Shown piece by piece: positions 1-8,608 of a stretch of 48,797 bases of DNA. The translations under genes and the position numbers were made by a program. Each line of letters opens with the position of its first letter. Position 1 is the first letter of the stretch. The notes below the pieces were generated by a model. That model did no database searches and was not told the origin of the DNA. It saw nothing but the letters and a program-made list of their open reading frames with translations. The stretch covers positions 1-48,797 of the forward strand of contig JAUWAB010000027.1 in assembly GCA_030602265.1 (NCBI GenBank). Direction: 5' to 3'. The stretch comes from Prolixibacteraceae bacterium. GTDB taxonomy: Bacteria; Bacteroidota; Bacteroidia; Bacteroidales; Prolixibacteraceae.

Positions 1-144
1 TCAGGCGGGCATAACGGTTTGTGTTTCTGCAATCACGGAAATTTTCTTAGAAAATCTGGCAGTCAGCTGACGATTTCAATCCGCTGATACAGAAAAAATC
101 AAAAAATAGTGTTACTTTTTATGGCTCCAACAAAATCTGATAGT
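1..144. other. Left-edge stretch without a complete gene
   Basis: No complete gene is visible. On the + strand, frame 1 is open from the window edge to a TGA at 85-87 and frame 2 to a TGA at 68-70. Either could be the last codons of an upstream gene cut by the window, but neither has a recognisable sequence. The AT-rich part just before 145 holds a near -7 box (TACTTTTT, 114-121) that would suit the following oxidoreductase gene. Confidence 0.3.
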
Positions 145-1629
145 ATGAACCATTCAAGACGCGAATTTATTAGGAAGTCCTCGGCTGTTACTGCCGGAAT
201 AACCATTGTACCGTCCCTGGCAGTAAGTGGCCTGGGACATCGAGCGCCCAGCGACAAACTGAATATTGCCGGAGTGGGTATTGGCGGGAAAGGCCATCCC
301 AATCTGGTTGGAATGAACACCGAGAATATCATCGGGCTTTGCGATGTTGACTGGAAGTATTCACAAAAATGCTTCAACGAATTTCCGAAGGCAAAACGAT
401 ACTACGACTGGCGCAAAATGTTTGATGAGCTTGGGAAATCGATAGATGGCGTCATGGTTGCCACGGCCGATCATACCCATGCCATCATTGCCGCCACGGC
501 TTTGGCCATAGGGAAGCATGTCTATTGCCAAAAACCCCTGACCCACTCGGTATATGAATCGCGTCTGCTGACCAAACTCGCTGCCAAACACAAAGTGGCC
601 ACCCAAATGGGGAACCAGGGAAACTCAGGCGATGGGGTTCGTCAGGTTTGCGAATGGATCTGGAACGGCGAAATTGGTGAAGTAAAAGAGGTCCATGCAT
701 GGACCGACCGACCGATATGGCCGCAGGGCCTGCAACGGCCAACCCAGGTGATGACTCCGCCCGAAACCTTAAACTGGGATTTGTTTATCGGCCCGGCACC
801 GATGCGCCCGTACCACGACATCTATACTCCCTGGAACTGGCGCGGCTGGTGGGATTTCGGCACAGGCGCCTTTGGCGATATGGCCTGTCATGTGCTCGAC
901 CCGGTATATCAGGCGCTCCAGTTGGGCTATCCGGAGAAAATTTCAGGAAGTTCAACCCAGATGAATACCGAAAGTGCCCCGCAGGCCGAAACAGTTGATT
1001 TTGCTTTCCCTGCCCGTACCAAAGTCAAAAACCAGGAAATGCCTGCCGTAAATGTGTTCTGGTACGACGGCGGAATCCTGCCCCGGCGGCCGGATCTGCT
1101 GCCCGAAGGCGAAAACCTGATGGCCGACGGGCTTGGTGGTTGCATTTTTGTCGGGTCAAAAGATACCCTGATCACGGGATGTGGTGGTTTTAATGCCCGC
1201 CTGCTTTCGGGACGAAAACCCAACGTTACCCCATACCTCAGGCGTATTCCGGGAGCAATCGGGTATGTTGACGGGCCGCACGAACAGGACTGGATCAGGG
1301 CTTGCAAAGAATCTCCGGAAAACCGTATTGAAGGGACCTCTCATTTTGGGTATTCCGGACCGTTCAATGAGATGGTGTTGCTTGGCGTGCTGGCTATTCG
1401 CCTGCAAAGCCTGAACAAAACGCTGAAATGGGATGCGGAAAATATGCGCTTCACCAACATCTCCCCGACCGAGGTACTCAGGATTGTGACATCCGACGAT
1501 TTTAAAGTGATCGACGGACATCCACATTTTAATACGCAGTACGCCACATTTAATGCACTTGAAGCCGCAAATAGCTATATTAAACATACATACCGGGATG
1601 GGTGGAGCCTGCCTGCCATGCCCGACTAA
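145..1629 (+). CDS. Tat-exported Gfo/Idh/MocA family oxidoreductase
   Basis: A predicted NAD(P)-dependent sugar or cyclitol dehydrogenase of 494 residues. I chose the ATG at 145 because it starts a twin-arginine signal (SRREFIRK, then a hydrophobic stretch ending near residue 30), so the enzyme is probably exported folded to the periplasm. A Rossmann dinucleotide site follows (GVGIGGKG). The usual EKP active-site motif is QKP here (CQKPLTHS), and GDMACHVLDP supplies the conserved acidic and histidine residues of the second domain. These features are common in Tat-exported Bacteroidota members of the family. The next gene starts 11 bases after the stop, so the two are probably cotranscribed. 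The substrate cannot be read from sequence. The family call is firm. Confidence 0.9.
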   Translation: MNHSRREFIRKSSAVTAGITIVPSLAVSGLGHRAPSDKLNIAGVGIGGKGHPNLVGMNTENIIGLCDVDWKYSQKCFNEFPKAKRYYDWRKMFDELGKSIDGVMVATADHTHAIIAATALAIGKHVYCQKPLTHSVYESRLLTKLAAKHKVATQMGNQGNSGDGVRQVCEWIWNGEIGEVKEVHAWTDRPIWPQGLQRPTQVMTPPETLNWDLFIGPAPMRPYHDIYTPWNWRGWWDFGTGAFGDMACHVLDPVYQALQLGYPEKISGSSTQMNTESAPQAETVDFAFPARTKVKNQEMPAVNVFWYDGGILPRRPDLLPEGENLMADGLGGCIFVGSKDTLITGCGGFNARLLSGRKPNVTPYLRRIPGAIGYVDGPHEQDWIRACKESPENRIEGTSHFGYSGPFNEMVLLGVLAIRLQSLNKTLKWDAENMRFTNISPTEVLRIVTSDDFKVIDGHPHFNTQYATFNALEAANSYIKHTYRDGWSLPAMPD

Positions 1630-1640
1630 ATCATCAATGC

Positions 1641-2903
1641 ATGACCTCAAAAGAGCGATTTGACCTGACTGTCAGCCACAAACAATCCGATCGCCTGGTG
1701 GTGGATTTTGGATCTACCTCAGTTACCGGAATTCACGTCAGTACCATCGATAACCTCCGGAGATTTTACGGGCTTGAACAGAAACCGGTTCGTGTTACCG
1801 ATCCTTACCAGATGTTAGGGGAAGTTGACGATGAACTGATAACCATTATGGGGGTGGATACGGTTGCTGCACGAGGCCGGAAAAACGGCTTCGGATTCTA
1901 CAACCATGAACCCTTTAAGGAATACCTCACGCCCTGGGGCCAAACCGTTTTGGTACCTGAAGAATTTAACACAACAAACGATGTAAATGGCGATGTACTG
2001 CTTTATCCCGGAGGTGATACCACGGCATCACCATCCGGCCGGATGCCTGTATCGGGTTATTTCTTCGATGCCATCATCCGGCAGAAACCGATTGTTGAGG
2101 AGGAGCTGGACCCTAATGACAATCTTGAAGAATTCGGATTGGTAACAGAAGGAGACCTGGAGTATTGGGCAACAACCTCGCAAAAGGCGCGTGCCACAGG
2201 AAGGGCTGTGGTGGCAGGGTTTGGTGGTACAGCCCTGGGTGATATCGCCCATATCCCCGGAATTAAGCTAAAGGAACCGAAGGGCATCCGTGATATCGCC
2301 GAATGGTACATGAGCATCCTTATCCGGCCCGATTATATCAAGGCCATATTTGACCGCCAGTCTGAAATTGCCCTGGAAAATTTAAGCCGGTTGCACAAGG
2401 TGACCGGCGACAATGTGGACGCCGTTTATATTTGCGGAACCGATTTCGGAACGCAGAACTCCACCTTTTGCGCACCGGAACAGTTCGACGATTTGTGGCT
2501 GCCTTATTATCAGCGGATCAATAACTGGATTCATGCCAACACCCGCTGGAAAACCTTTAAACACTCCTGCGGCGCAGTCGAATCGTTTATGCCGCACTTT
2601 ATCAAGGCCGGATTTGACATCATCAACCCGGTGCAGATCAACGCAGCAGGAATGGATCCGGTACACCTGAAAAAGACCTACGGGAAAGACCTCATTTTCT
2701 GGGGCGGCGGCATCGATACCCAGAAAACCTTACCCTATGCCTCACCACAAAAAGTGCGGGAGGAGGTACTTCGTTTGTGCGACATTTTTGCCAAAGACGG
2801 AGGATTCGTGTTCAGTACCGTCCACAATATTCAGGCAGGCGTGCCGGTTGAAAACATTGTGGCAATGATCAATGCAATAGGAGAATTCAATGGGAACAGT
2901 TAA
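1641..2903 (+). CDS. UroD/MtaA-like (uroporphyrinogen decarboxylase-fold) protein
   Basis: A 420-residue protein of the UroD-like TIM-barrel superfamily, which includes haem-pathway decarboxylases and the zinc-dependent methyltransferases MtaA/MtbA/CmuA. The residues around His308 and Cys310 (KHSCGAV) match the HxC zinc motif of the methyltransferase branch. A later His395 (TVHNIQ) lies where a third ligand would be expected. The usual arginine-rich substrate site of true HemE is not evident at the N-terminus. An upstream in-frame ATG at 1602 lies inside the preceding gene, so I prefer 1641. It sits between an exported dehydrogenase and a ROK kinase, which argues for catabolism rather than haem synthesis. 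Reading it as a methyl-transfer or lyase-like enzyme is inference. Confidence 0.8.
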   Translation: MTSKERFDLTVSHKQSDRLVVDFGSTSVTGIHVSTIDNLRRFYGLEQKPVRVTDPYQMLGEVDDELITIMGVDTVAARGRKNGFGFYNHEPFKEYLTPWGQTVLVPEEFNTTNDVNGDVLLYPGGDTTASPSGRMPVSGYFFDAIIRQKPIVEEELDPNDNLEEFGLVTEGDLEYWATTSQKARATGRAVVAGFGGTALGDIAHIPGIKLKEPKGIRDIAEWYMSILIRPDYIKAIFDRQSEIALENLSRLHKVTGDNVDAVYICGTDFGTQNSTFCAPEQFDDLWLPYYQRINNWIHANTRWKTFKHSCGAVESFMPHFIKAGFDIINPVQINAAGMDPVHLKKTYGKDLIFWGGGIDTQKTLPYASPQKVREEVLRLCDIFAKDGGFVFSTVHNIQAGVPVENIVAMINAIGEFNGNS

Positions 2904-3034
2904 CCGGATAACAAAGGTGAATGCCTCTGAATTATCTGATTATTAATCCATAACCGCACAATTGAATACTGCAGGGAAAAGCGCTTTTGCAGATCTGAAG
3001 ACTTGGAAATATCAACTTAAACAGAGCGAATAAT

Positions 3035-3934
3035 ATGTCAGGAATAACAATCGGTATAGATTTGGGCGGCACGAGAATAAAAGCCGTTGCTATTGATGAT
3101 CAGGGGCAAATATCACACCTGCTTAACCAGCCAACCAATGATAATGATGATAAAATCTGGAAAAATACCATTGCTGAATTGGTCCATGAAACACAAAACA
3201 AATTTAAACATCAGGCTACTCTGATCGGCATTTCAGCCCCGGGACTGCCTAACGCCAGTAATTCGGCCATCGCCTACATGCCCGGCAGGCTGCAGGGGCT
3301 TGAAAATTTTATCTGGTCTGATTTTTTAAATTTCCGTACCTATGTTCTGAATGACGCAGTTTCGGCCATGATGGCCGAAGCCAGATATGGAGCAGCCAAA
3401 GGCCGGAAGAATGTAGTGATGCTTACCCTTGGTACAGGCGTTGGCGGTGCTATCCTGATTGACGGGAAACCATACCAGGGTTCCTTCAGTAAAGCCGGAC
3501 ACATCGGGCACATGGTGATCGACAGTGATGGAGAACCCGATATCATCGGGATGCCAGGAAGTTTGGAGGATGCCATTGGTAACTGCAGTATCAGCAAAAG
3601 AACCTCAGGGAAATTTGCTTCGACACACGAATTGCTGGAAGCCTGTCGGAAGGGTGACCAGTTTGCTGAGGGAATATGGCTGACTTCGGTGAAGAAGCTG
3701 GCCATCGGACTGGCTACCCTCACCAATATTCTTTCTCCTGAAATGATCATTCTGGGAGGAGGCATTACCGAAGCCGGACCAGACTTATTTGACCCGCTGG
3801 AAGAACTCATGGGCCATTACGAATGGCGTACCGGCGGAAACCGGGCTGAAATTGTAAAAGCCCGTTTTGGAGAAATGGCGGGAGCAGTGGGGGCAGCCTG
3901 CTTCGCCAGGGAAGCCGGTCATTATTCTCCCTGA
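3035..3934 (+). CDS. ROK family sugar kinase
   Basis: A 299-residue ROK protein, probably a cytoplasmic hexose or amino-sugar kinase. The N-terminal phosphate motif is GIDLGGTRIKA (7-17), the catalytic Asp is in LNDAVSAM (Asp107), and the second phosphate loop is LGTGVGGA (132-139). The ROK histidine is present (AGHIGHM, 154-160), but the Cys-rich zinc motif that normally follows is replaced by EPDIIGMPGSLED with no cysteine. There is no helix-turn-helix, so it is a kinase rather than a ROK repressor. It lies 131 bases after the UroD-like gene on the same strand and converges on the TonB receptor gene with a 16-base gap. Glucokinase-like activity is possible; the substrate is unknown. Confidence 0.85.
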   Translation: MSGITIGIDLGGTRIKAVAIDDQGQISHLLNQPTNDNDDKIWKNTIAELVHETQNKFKHQATLIGISAPGLPNASNSAIAYMPGRLQGLENFIWSDFLNFRTYVLNDAVSAMMAEARYGAAKGRKNVVMLTLGTGVGGAILIDGKPYQGSFSKAGHIGHMVIDSDGEPDIIGMPGSLEDAIGNCSISKRTSGKFASTHELLEACRKGDQFAEGIWLTSVKKLAIGLATLTNILSPEMIILGGGITEAGPDLFDPLEELMGHYEWRTGGNRAEIVKARFGEMAGAVGAACFAREAGHYSP

Positions 3935-3950
3935 ATGTCTTCCTTTGCAA

Positions 3951-6077
3951 TCAGAACCGGATTCCAAGTCCAACCATATAAGTACGTCCCGGCGTTCCAC
4001 TGTTATAACCTCCCGTCTCATCGATAAAGTCAAGGATATTATGAATACCCAGCTTTACATGATAGTTGGACCTGAAGGTATGGGTCATGTTGAACTTCCA
4101 GAGCGAAAAACTCTTTAAGTTCAACCGGGTAACCTCGCGGGTGCGTTCATCCATCAGATCCAGTTGGTTTTTCCCGTAGAAATTGCCCTGAAGGTTCATG
4201 TTCAGCTCATAATTCGTCCATCTCCTGTCATAATCAAGATTTGCGCCGGCTAAAAAATTGCGCATGTTGCTGTACTCTTTCCCGGTGGCTTCATTCACCT
4301 TCCTGACAAATGCAACATTAGTGCTACCGGTCAGATACCGTGAAATTTTCGTTCGGAGCATGAAATCTACACCCTTCATGGTGGCCTCGCTCTGGTTCTC
4401 ATAGGCATATTCCATAATCATGCCGGGTTTGACAACAAAGGTATCGCTGGCAGCGATCAGGTTTTTGATGTGGTTGTAGTATGCAGAAACCGAAAAAGTT
4501 ACCCCATCGCGTGCATATTCTGTTGAGAATGAGAAATAATCCGACTTCTCCGGTTTCAGATTTTCGTTACCTGCCAGAAACATCGGCGGTCCAGGTACCG
4601 GAATCTGAAAATACATATATTTCTCTTTTAAAGTGGGCGTTTTATAACCCTGAGCATACGCAGCACGAAATGTCAGTACCCATATTTTGTACATGGCCGA
4701 TGCCTGAGGGGTAAGGTTCCATTGGTAAATCTCATTATGATTAGCCCTTAATCCGGCTATTACCGATAATTTTTCGGTAATCTTCAGGTCTTCCTGAAGA
4801 AAAACTACCCAATCGGTGTTCGTTTTTTGCTCAATCTGGTTCCTGGGGGCTGTCAGGTTCTCATTGATGTATTCCGCTCCTACCACCAGGCTGTTCCAGG
4901 GAGCCAGTTCAAAATGACCAAGAATACGGCCATTGTGGTATTTATTGTCATAGTCTGTCTCCAGCGAGTCGGGTAAAACCTTGTTGAAAAGTGTATAGTT
5001 GTCGGAGTTCCAGCTAACAGTAAGGCTATTCCTGGCATTGAAAAAATAGGAGGCCTTTCCGCCGTACATGATATCCTGATTCCTGCGGTCATGCAGACTG
5101 GCAGAAGTATTGTCGCGGTTTTTGCTGAAAAAGGAGAAGTTCCCCTCAATATCCAATCGGGCTGAAGGAGTAAACCTCATCCGGTCCGACAGCATGAAAA
5201 CATCTTCACGCTCCTGCGTCCGGTAAGAGTTTTCCACACTCAGGTCGTAACCATCGGTCTTATCGTATCCGGCCGACAACTGGTTCGAAAACTTGCCGGT
5301 CTTACTGCCGGTGGTGAAACGGTAATTCTGAGTGTTAAAATTGGAATATCTGGCCGATGCGGAAACGCTGAACGGATCAACAGGCTTCCGGGTAATGACA
5401 TTGACCACACCTCCCAGGGCATTCGATCCGTACAAGGTCGATGCCGCTCCTTTTACAATCTCTATTTGTTCAATATCGGCAAGGTTTATACGGGAATAAT
5501 CCATGTCCCCAAAAGTCTCGCCGGCCATGCATTCCCCATTGATTAAAAATATCACATACTGCGGATCAATACCCGCCATGGTCATCGATTTGCCCCAGGC
5601 TGTGCTCCGGAATTCAACAGAAGGCACCACGGTTTCCAATGCTTCAGTGATATCGAGGATGTTGCGGTTCTCCAGATCCCGGCTGTGAATTGCCTGCGTA
5701 AGAACCGGCACATTCTTGAGATTCTTTTCGGTACGGGTTCCGGTAACCACAATGGCATTCAGGTCGATTGAGGTTTCATTCATGGCAAAATCCCGGCTGA
5801 TGTTACTTCCGGAAACGGAAACAGCTTCTTCCATGGTCTGAAGTCCAAAGTAACTGACCCGGATGATATACTCTCCATTTCGCAGACCCGTGAGCTCATA
5901 ACGGCCATCCCTGTCGGTTGCCACGCCTAAGGTAGTGTTTCTGACGGATACATGTGCACCCTGTAAGACCTCGCCTGTTTCAGCCAGATAAACCCGGCCT
6001 GAAATACTATTCTGTGCATATAGTGAAGCTGACAGGAAAAACAAAAATATGCTTATATAAATAGATGATGTTTTCAT
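3951..6077 (-). CDS. TonB-dependent outer-membrane receptor
   Basis: A 708-residue TonB-dependent receptor for energised uptake across the outer membrane. The start at 6077 gives a clean signal peptide (MKTSSIYISIF...LYAQ). Next come a carboxypeptidase-regulatory-like domain (about 25-105), a plug domain with ATG-type sequence VVTGTRTEKN and the LYGSNALGGVVNVITR signature, then a beta-barrel ending in an aromatic residue (GLGIRF). There is no SusD partner and the length is well below SusC proteins, so a metal, siderophore, haem or cobamide ligand is more likely than a glycan. A small exported His/Cys-bearing protein is encoded just upstream on the same strand. The receptor call is firm; the ligand is unknown. 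Confidence 0.93.
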   Translation of the reverse strand: MKTSSIYISIFLFFLSASLYAQNSISGRVYLAETGEVLQGAHVSVRNTTLGVATDRDGRYELTGLRNGEYIIRVSYFGLQTMEEAVSVSGSNISRDFAMNETSIDLNAIVVTGTRTEKNLKNVPVLTQAIHSRDLENRNILDITEALETVVPSVEFRSTAWGKSMTMAGIDPQYVIFLINGECMAGETFGDMDYSRINLADIEQIEIVKGAASTLYGSNALGGVVNVITRKPVDPFSVSASARYSNFNTQNYRFTTGSKTGKFSNQLSAGYDKTDGYDLSVENSYRTQEREDVFMLSDRMRFTPSARLDIEGNFSFFSKNRDNTSASLHDRRNQDIMYGGKASYFFNARNSLTVSWNSDNYTLFNKVLPDSLETDYDNKYHNGRILGHFELAPWNSLVVGAEYINENLTAPRNQIEQKTNTDWVVFLQEDLKITEKLSVIAGLRANHNEIYQWNLTPQASAMYKIWVLTFRAAYAQGYKTPTLKEKYMYFQIPVPGPPMFLAGNENLKPEKSDYFSFSTEYARDGVTFSVSAYYNHIKNLIAASDTFVVKPGMIMEYAYENQSEATMKGVDFMLRTKISRYLTGSTNVAFVRKVNEATGKEYSNMRNFLAGANLDYDRRWTNYELNMNLQGNFYGKNQLDLMDERTREVTRLNLKSFSLWKFNMTHTFRSNYHVKLGIHNILDFIDETGGYNSGTPGRTYMVGLGIRF

Positions 6078-6198
6078 AATGATTATGGATTTAACTTGAC
6101 GGCAGAACAGATTCAATCCTTTCCACTGCCTGTTGGATATAAAATTCAATAATTCAGAAACCGAAAAATTCCTGTATTAAAAACGAAAGTTACGGGAT

Positions 6199-6531
6199 TC
6201 AACCTACAGGCGGGGCTTTGTTGGTTTTGCAGCACTGTGGAATTGCAATGACCACACTTAATGGTCTAACCGGGATCTTCCCATGCTTTTCCCTAAAGGG
6301 TATAACTAATTTATCCCAAAAATCCGGATCAATTTCGGCAAAGGGCATTACATCCGGAAGCTCCTGTACAAAAGAATGATGAGCCACGGCGATATGACCG
6401 GTCACCTGACCGGCATCTGCCAGAACCGCTTGCTGTATCGCCTGGCCTGGTTTGGTAACCAGCATAAAAACCGGCAGAAATACGGTCAGCAGCAAAGTGA
6501 TAATATATCCAGACTGCCCTATAAAAAACAT
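6199..6531 (-). CDS. Small exported/membrane-anchored His/Cys protein, unknown function
   Basis: A 110-residue protein that I do not recognise. It has one hydrophobic segment (about 8-26), a signal anchor or signal peptide, then a short soluble part with His46, His51-His52, His83 and a C-terminal Cys100-Cys101 pair followed by KTNKAPPVG. It is encoded 121 bases upstream of the TonB receptor on the same strand, with a -7 box at 6551-6558, so the two probably form an operon. The His and Cys content would suit a periplasmic metal-binding accessory, but that is inference from position and residues only. It could also be a spurious ORF, although its order, anchor and promoter argue against that. 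Confidence 0.6.
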   Translation of the reverse strand: MFFIGQSGYIITLLLTVFLPVFMLVTKPGQAIQQAVLADAGQVTGHIAVAHHSFVQELPDVMPFAEIDPDFWDKLVIPFREKHGKIPVRPLSVVIAIPQCCKTNKAPPVG

Positions 6532-6550
6532 ATAAATAGTTTTTACTCCG

Positions 6551-6558
6551 CAAAAATA
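6551..6558 (-). promoter_or_regulatory. Bacteroidota -7 box for the small protein/TonB receptor operon
   Basis: On the minus strand this reads TATTTTTG, an exact TAnnTTTG. It lies 20 bases upstream of the ATG at 6531. No clear -33 TTG is found at the usual spacing. Confidence 0.5.
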
Positions 6559-6588
6559 CGATTATATGAGCCTGTTCCGTCAGGATTC

Positions 6589-7464
6589 TCAAAAAATATT
6601 TATCCCGGAGTTATTCTTATTAAGTTCTCTTGTAACCTCTAGGTTATGGCGGGCCTTTCGTGCAAGTTTAGGTTTCGTGCTGGCAGATAATTCCAGCAAC
6701 AGATCAATTGCCTCATCATACTTTCCGGCCTGAATAAGGGCATTCGATGCCGTGAATGCTTTCCCCGTATAGAGATCCCTTTGACCTACACGTTCCTCAG
6801 AAGGATAGAACATCGCTGTATACTCGGTTGCCGCGTCCCGGGCAAGAATCCTGATCTTCTCCGTGGCATTGGCCAGGTTCGGCAGAATGGTAATCAGCGC
6901 CCCAAGGGTAGGCCGTGAAGTGTAAAGCAGGGACCTTTCCAGCAGTGTCCTCTTTTTCACTTCCCCGGAAAGATCATAAAGCGTAACATAATAATTTGAG
7001 ATCAGATAGAAATCCTTGGTTTTAGACACAGAACCTTCCGGATTTTCCTCCCGGAGGACCTCCCAGTCGAAATGCAGGCGCAGGCTGTCGAGTACCAGCA
7101 GATAATCCCCATCGTATGCCCGGGTAATGGCCATGACCTGATCGACTGCCATATCCTCCTCAAAAAAATGGCCATCATAATTCCCTGCCGAAAGGGTATC
7201 AGAGACAAAGAAAACCACTTGCGCGGCTTCGGTTGGCTTCATAGTAAGTGCGCGGCTGAACTCAGCAATGGCAGTCTGATATGCGGACTCATGTTTCCCT
7301 TTGATACCAGGATTTTCCAAATAATTAAACTGGTTACTGAATACAATGCTGGCAGGTTGCTTGTCCAATACCAATTCGGGCGGATTGGTCCTGTACAGAA
7401 ATACAGGAGTCATACAGCCTGAAAATAACAGCATTAAAAAAACCAGATACAAAACAGGCTTCAT
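6589..7464 (-). CDS. DUF6340 family lipoprotein
   Basis: A 291-residue lipoprotein. The signal peptide ends in a lipobox LFSGC with Cys17 as the lipidated residue. The body resembles the Bacteroidota DUF6340 family: an N-terminal part on names of the type SIVFSNQFNY, a middle alpha/beta region with 'DYLLVLDSL', and a C-terminal helical TPR-like segment (ALIQAGKYDEAIDLLLEL). No enzyme motif is visible and the function of the family is not known to me. It stands alone between the small exported protein gene and a 391-base non-coding stretch. Confidence 0.72.
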   Translation of the reverse strand: MKPVLYLVFLMLLFSGCMTPVFLYRTNPPELVLDKQPASIVFSNQFNYLENPGIKGKHESAYQTAIAEFSRALTMKPTEAAQVVFFVSDTLSAGNYDGHFFEEDMAVDQVMAITRAYDGDYLLVLDSLRLHFDWEVLREENPEGSVSKTKDFYLISNYYVTLYDLSGEVKKRTLLERSLLYTSRPTLGALITILPNLANATEKIRILARDAATEYTAMFYPSEERVGQRDLYTGKAFTASNALIQAGKYDEAIDLLLELSASTKPKLARKARHNLEVTRELNKNNSGINIF

Positions 7465-7855
7465 CAGTAAAATTCCTTAATGTGTTTTATGTATAATTCT
7501 CGCTACCGTACTTCATGATATTCTTCTCCGAGATTCTAAACACCAAATTAAACCTTAAACGCTAACGCTCTCCTGAAAGCACATAAACACATAGCTTTCA
7601 CCTGTCAAAAAGTTGTCAGCATCCTGCAGTACGATAAAAATATCTGTACAATATACTAAATATTCAACCTAAAATCAATATCCTTTCCCATCCCTGTAAA
7701 CAGACCTGCAAAATAATGAACAATTACTATCCCCCGAATAGAAAAATTTCTACTTTTGACGGCGATTTTAAGGCATCGTTTTTTTCAATTGAACCATAAC
7801 TAACCGATTCTGCGGGAAAGAACTTTGTACGTGTTTAATTTTACAAACTTAAAGA
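7465..7855. other. Divergent intergenic region, 391 bases
   Basis: This AT-rich stretch separates the minus-strand DUF6340 gene from the plus-strand methyltransferase gene. I find no convincing reading frame, tRNA or long hairpin. An exact -7 box (TACTTTTG) lies at 7751-7758 on the + strand. The remainder shows nothing I can name. Confidence 0.5.
7751..7758 (+). promoter_or_regulatory. Candidate -7 box upstream of the membrane methyltransferase gene
   Basis: TACTTTTG matches TAnnTTTG. It lies about 97 bases before the ATG at 7856, which would leave a longer leader than elsewhere in the window. No -33 TTG at the usual spacing. Confidence 0.35.
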
Positions 7856-8608
7856 ATGGCTTTACAGGAAGAATTTGAGAAACAGGGGATCTGGTTGTTC
7901 AGGTACAGGAGCTTTATTCCCTTTGTCGTACTGATTGCAGGTGCTTATGTGTTTGTTTCCGGAGAGTTGAACCCTGGTGGGATTTGGGTAAAGCAACCTG
8001 CCCTCGAATATTGGTATCTTCTGGCATGTATGCTGATATGCTTTCTTGGATTCGGTATACGCGTTTATACGGTTGGCCATACACCCGTTAATACTTCAGG
8101 AAGAAATGCAAAATACCAGATCGCTGACCAGTTGAATACAACCGGTATGTATTCCATTGTCAGGCACCCCCTATACTTAGGGAACTTCTTCATGTGGCTC
8201 GGGCCGGTCATGCTTACGGCACACACCTGGTTTATCCTGGTATTTATCTTTTTCTACTGGTTGTATTATGAACGCATTATGTATTCTGAGGAACAGTTCC
8301 TCCGCAGAAAATTCGGTGAAATCTATACCGGTTGGGCAGAAAATGTACCTGCCTTTATTCCCCGTTTCAGACAGTTTATACCCCCGGCACTCCCATTCAG
8401 CTGGAAAAAAATCCTGAAAAAGGAGAAAAACGGTTTCGCCGCTATTTTCATCATCTTCAGTCTTATGGATATTGCCGGAGAACTGGTACAAGGCAAAACA
8501 GATTTTAACCTCGTCCTTTTTGGATTTGCTGCAGCATCCGGTCTGCTTTACCTGATACTCAAATACATGAAGTGGCGCACCAATATCCTCAACGAGGAAG
8601 GTCGTTAA
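7856..8608 (+). CDS. ICMT-like integral membrane methyltransferase
   Basis: A 250-residue membrane protein of the isoprenylcysteine carboxyl methyltransferase/phospholipid methyltransferase superfamily. The SAM-binding signature is RHPLYLGN (103-110), followed by a transmembrane hairpin and the conserved acidic YYERIMYSEEQFL segment. Two hydrophobic helices precede the core (about 20-37 and 52-70), and an additional hydrophobic C-terminal region (about 200-237) lies beyond the usual domain. Bacterial relatives methylate lipids; LmtA of Leptospira, for example, methylates lipid A phosphate. A lipid or lipid A target is therefore plausible, but is inference. The gene converges on miaB and the two stop codons overlap by 4 bases. 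Confidence 0.78.
   Translation: MALQEEFEKQGIWLFRYRSFIPFVVLIAGAYVFVSGELNPGGIWVKQPALEYWYLLACMLICFLGFGIRVYTVGHTPVNTSGRNAKYQIADQLNTTGMYSIVRHPLYLGNFFMWLGPVMLTAHTWFILVFIFFYWLYYERIMYSEEQFLRRKFGEIYTGWAENVPAFIPRFRQFIPPALPFSWKKILKKEKNGFAAIFIIFSLMDIAGELVQGKTDFNLVLFGFAAASGLLYLILKYMKWRTNILNEEGR

Noticed and set aside
1-87. Possible tail of an upstream gene on the + strand
   Set aside because: Two frames are open to the edge for under 30 codons; neither can be chosen, so it is not listed as a gene.
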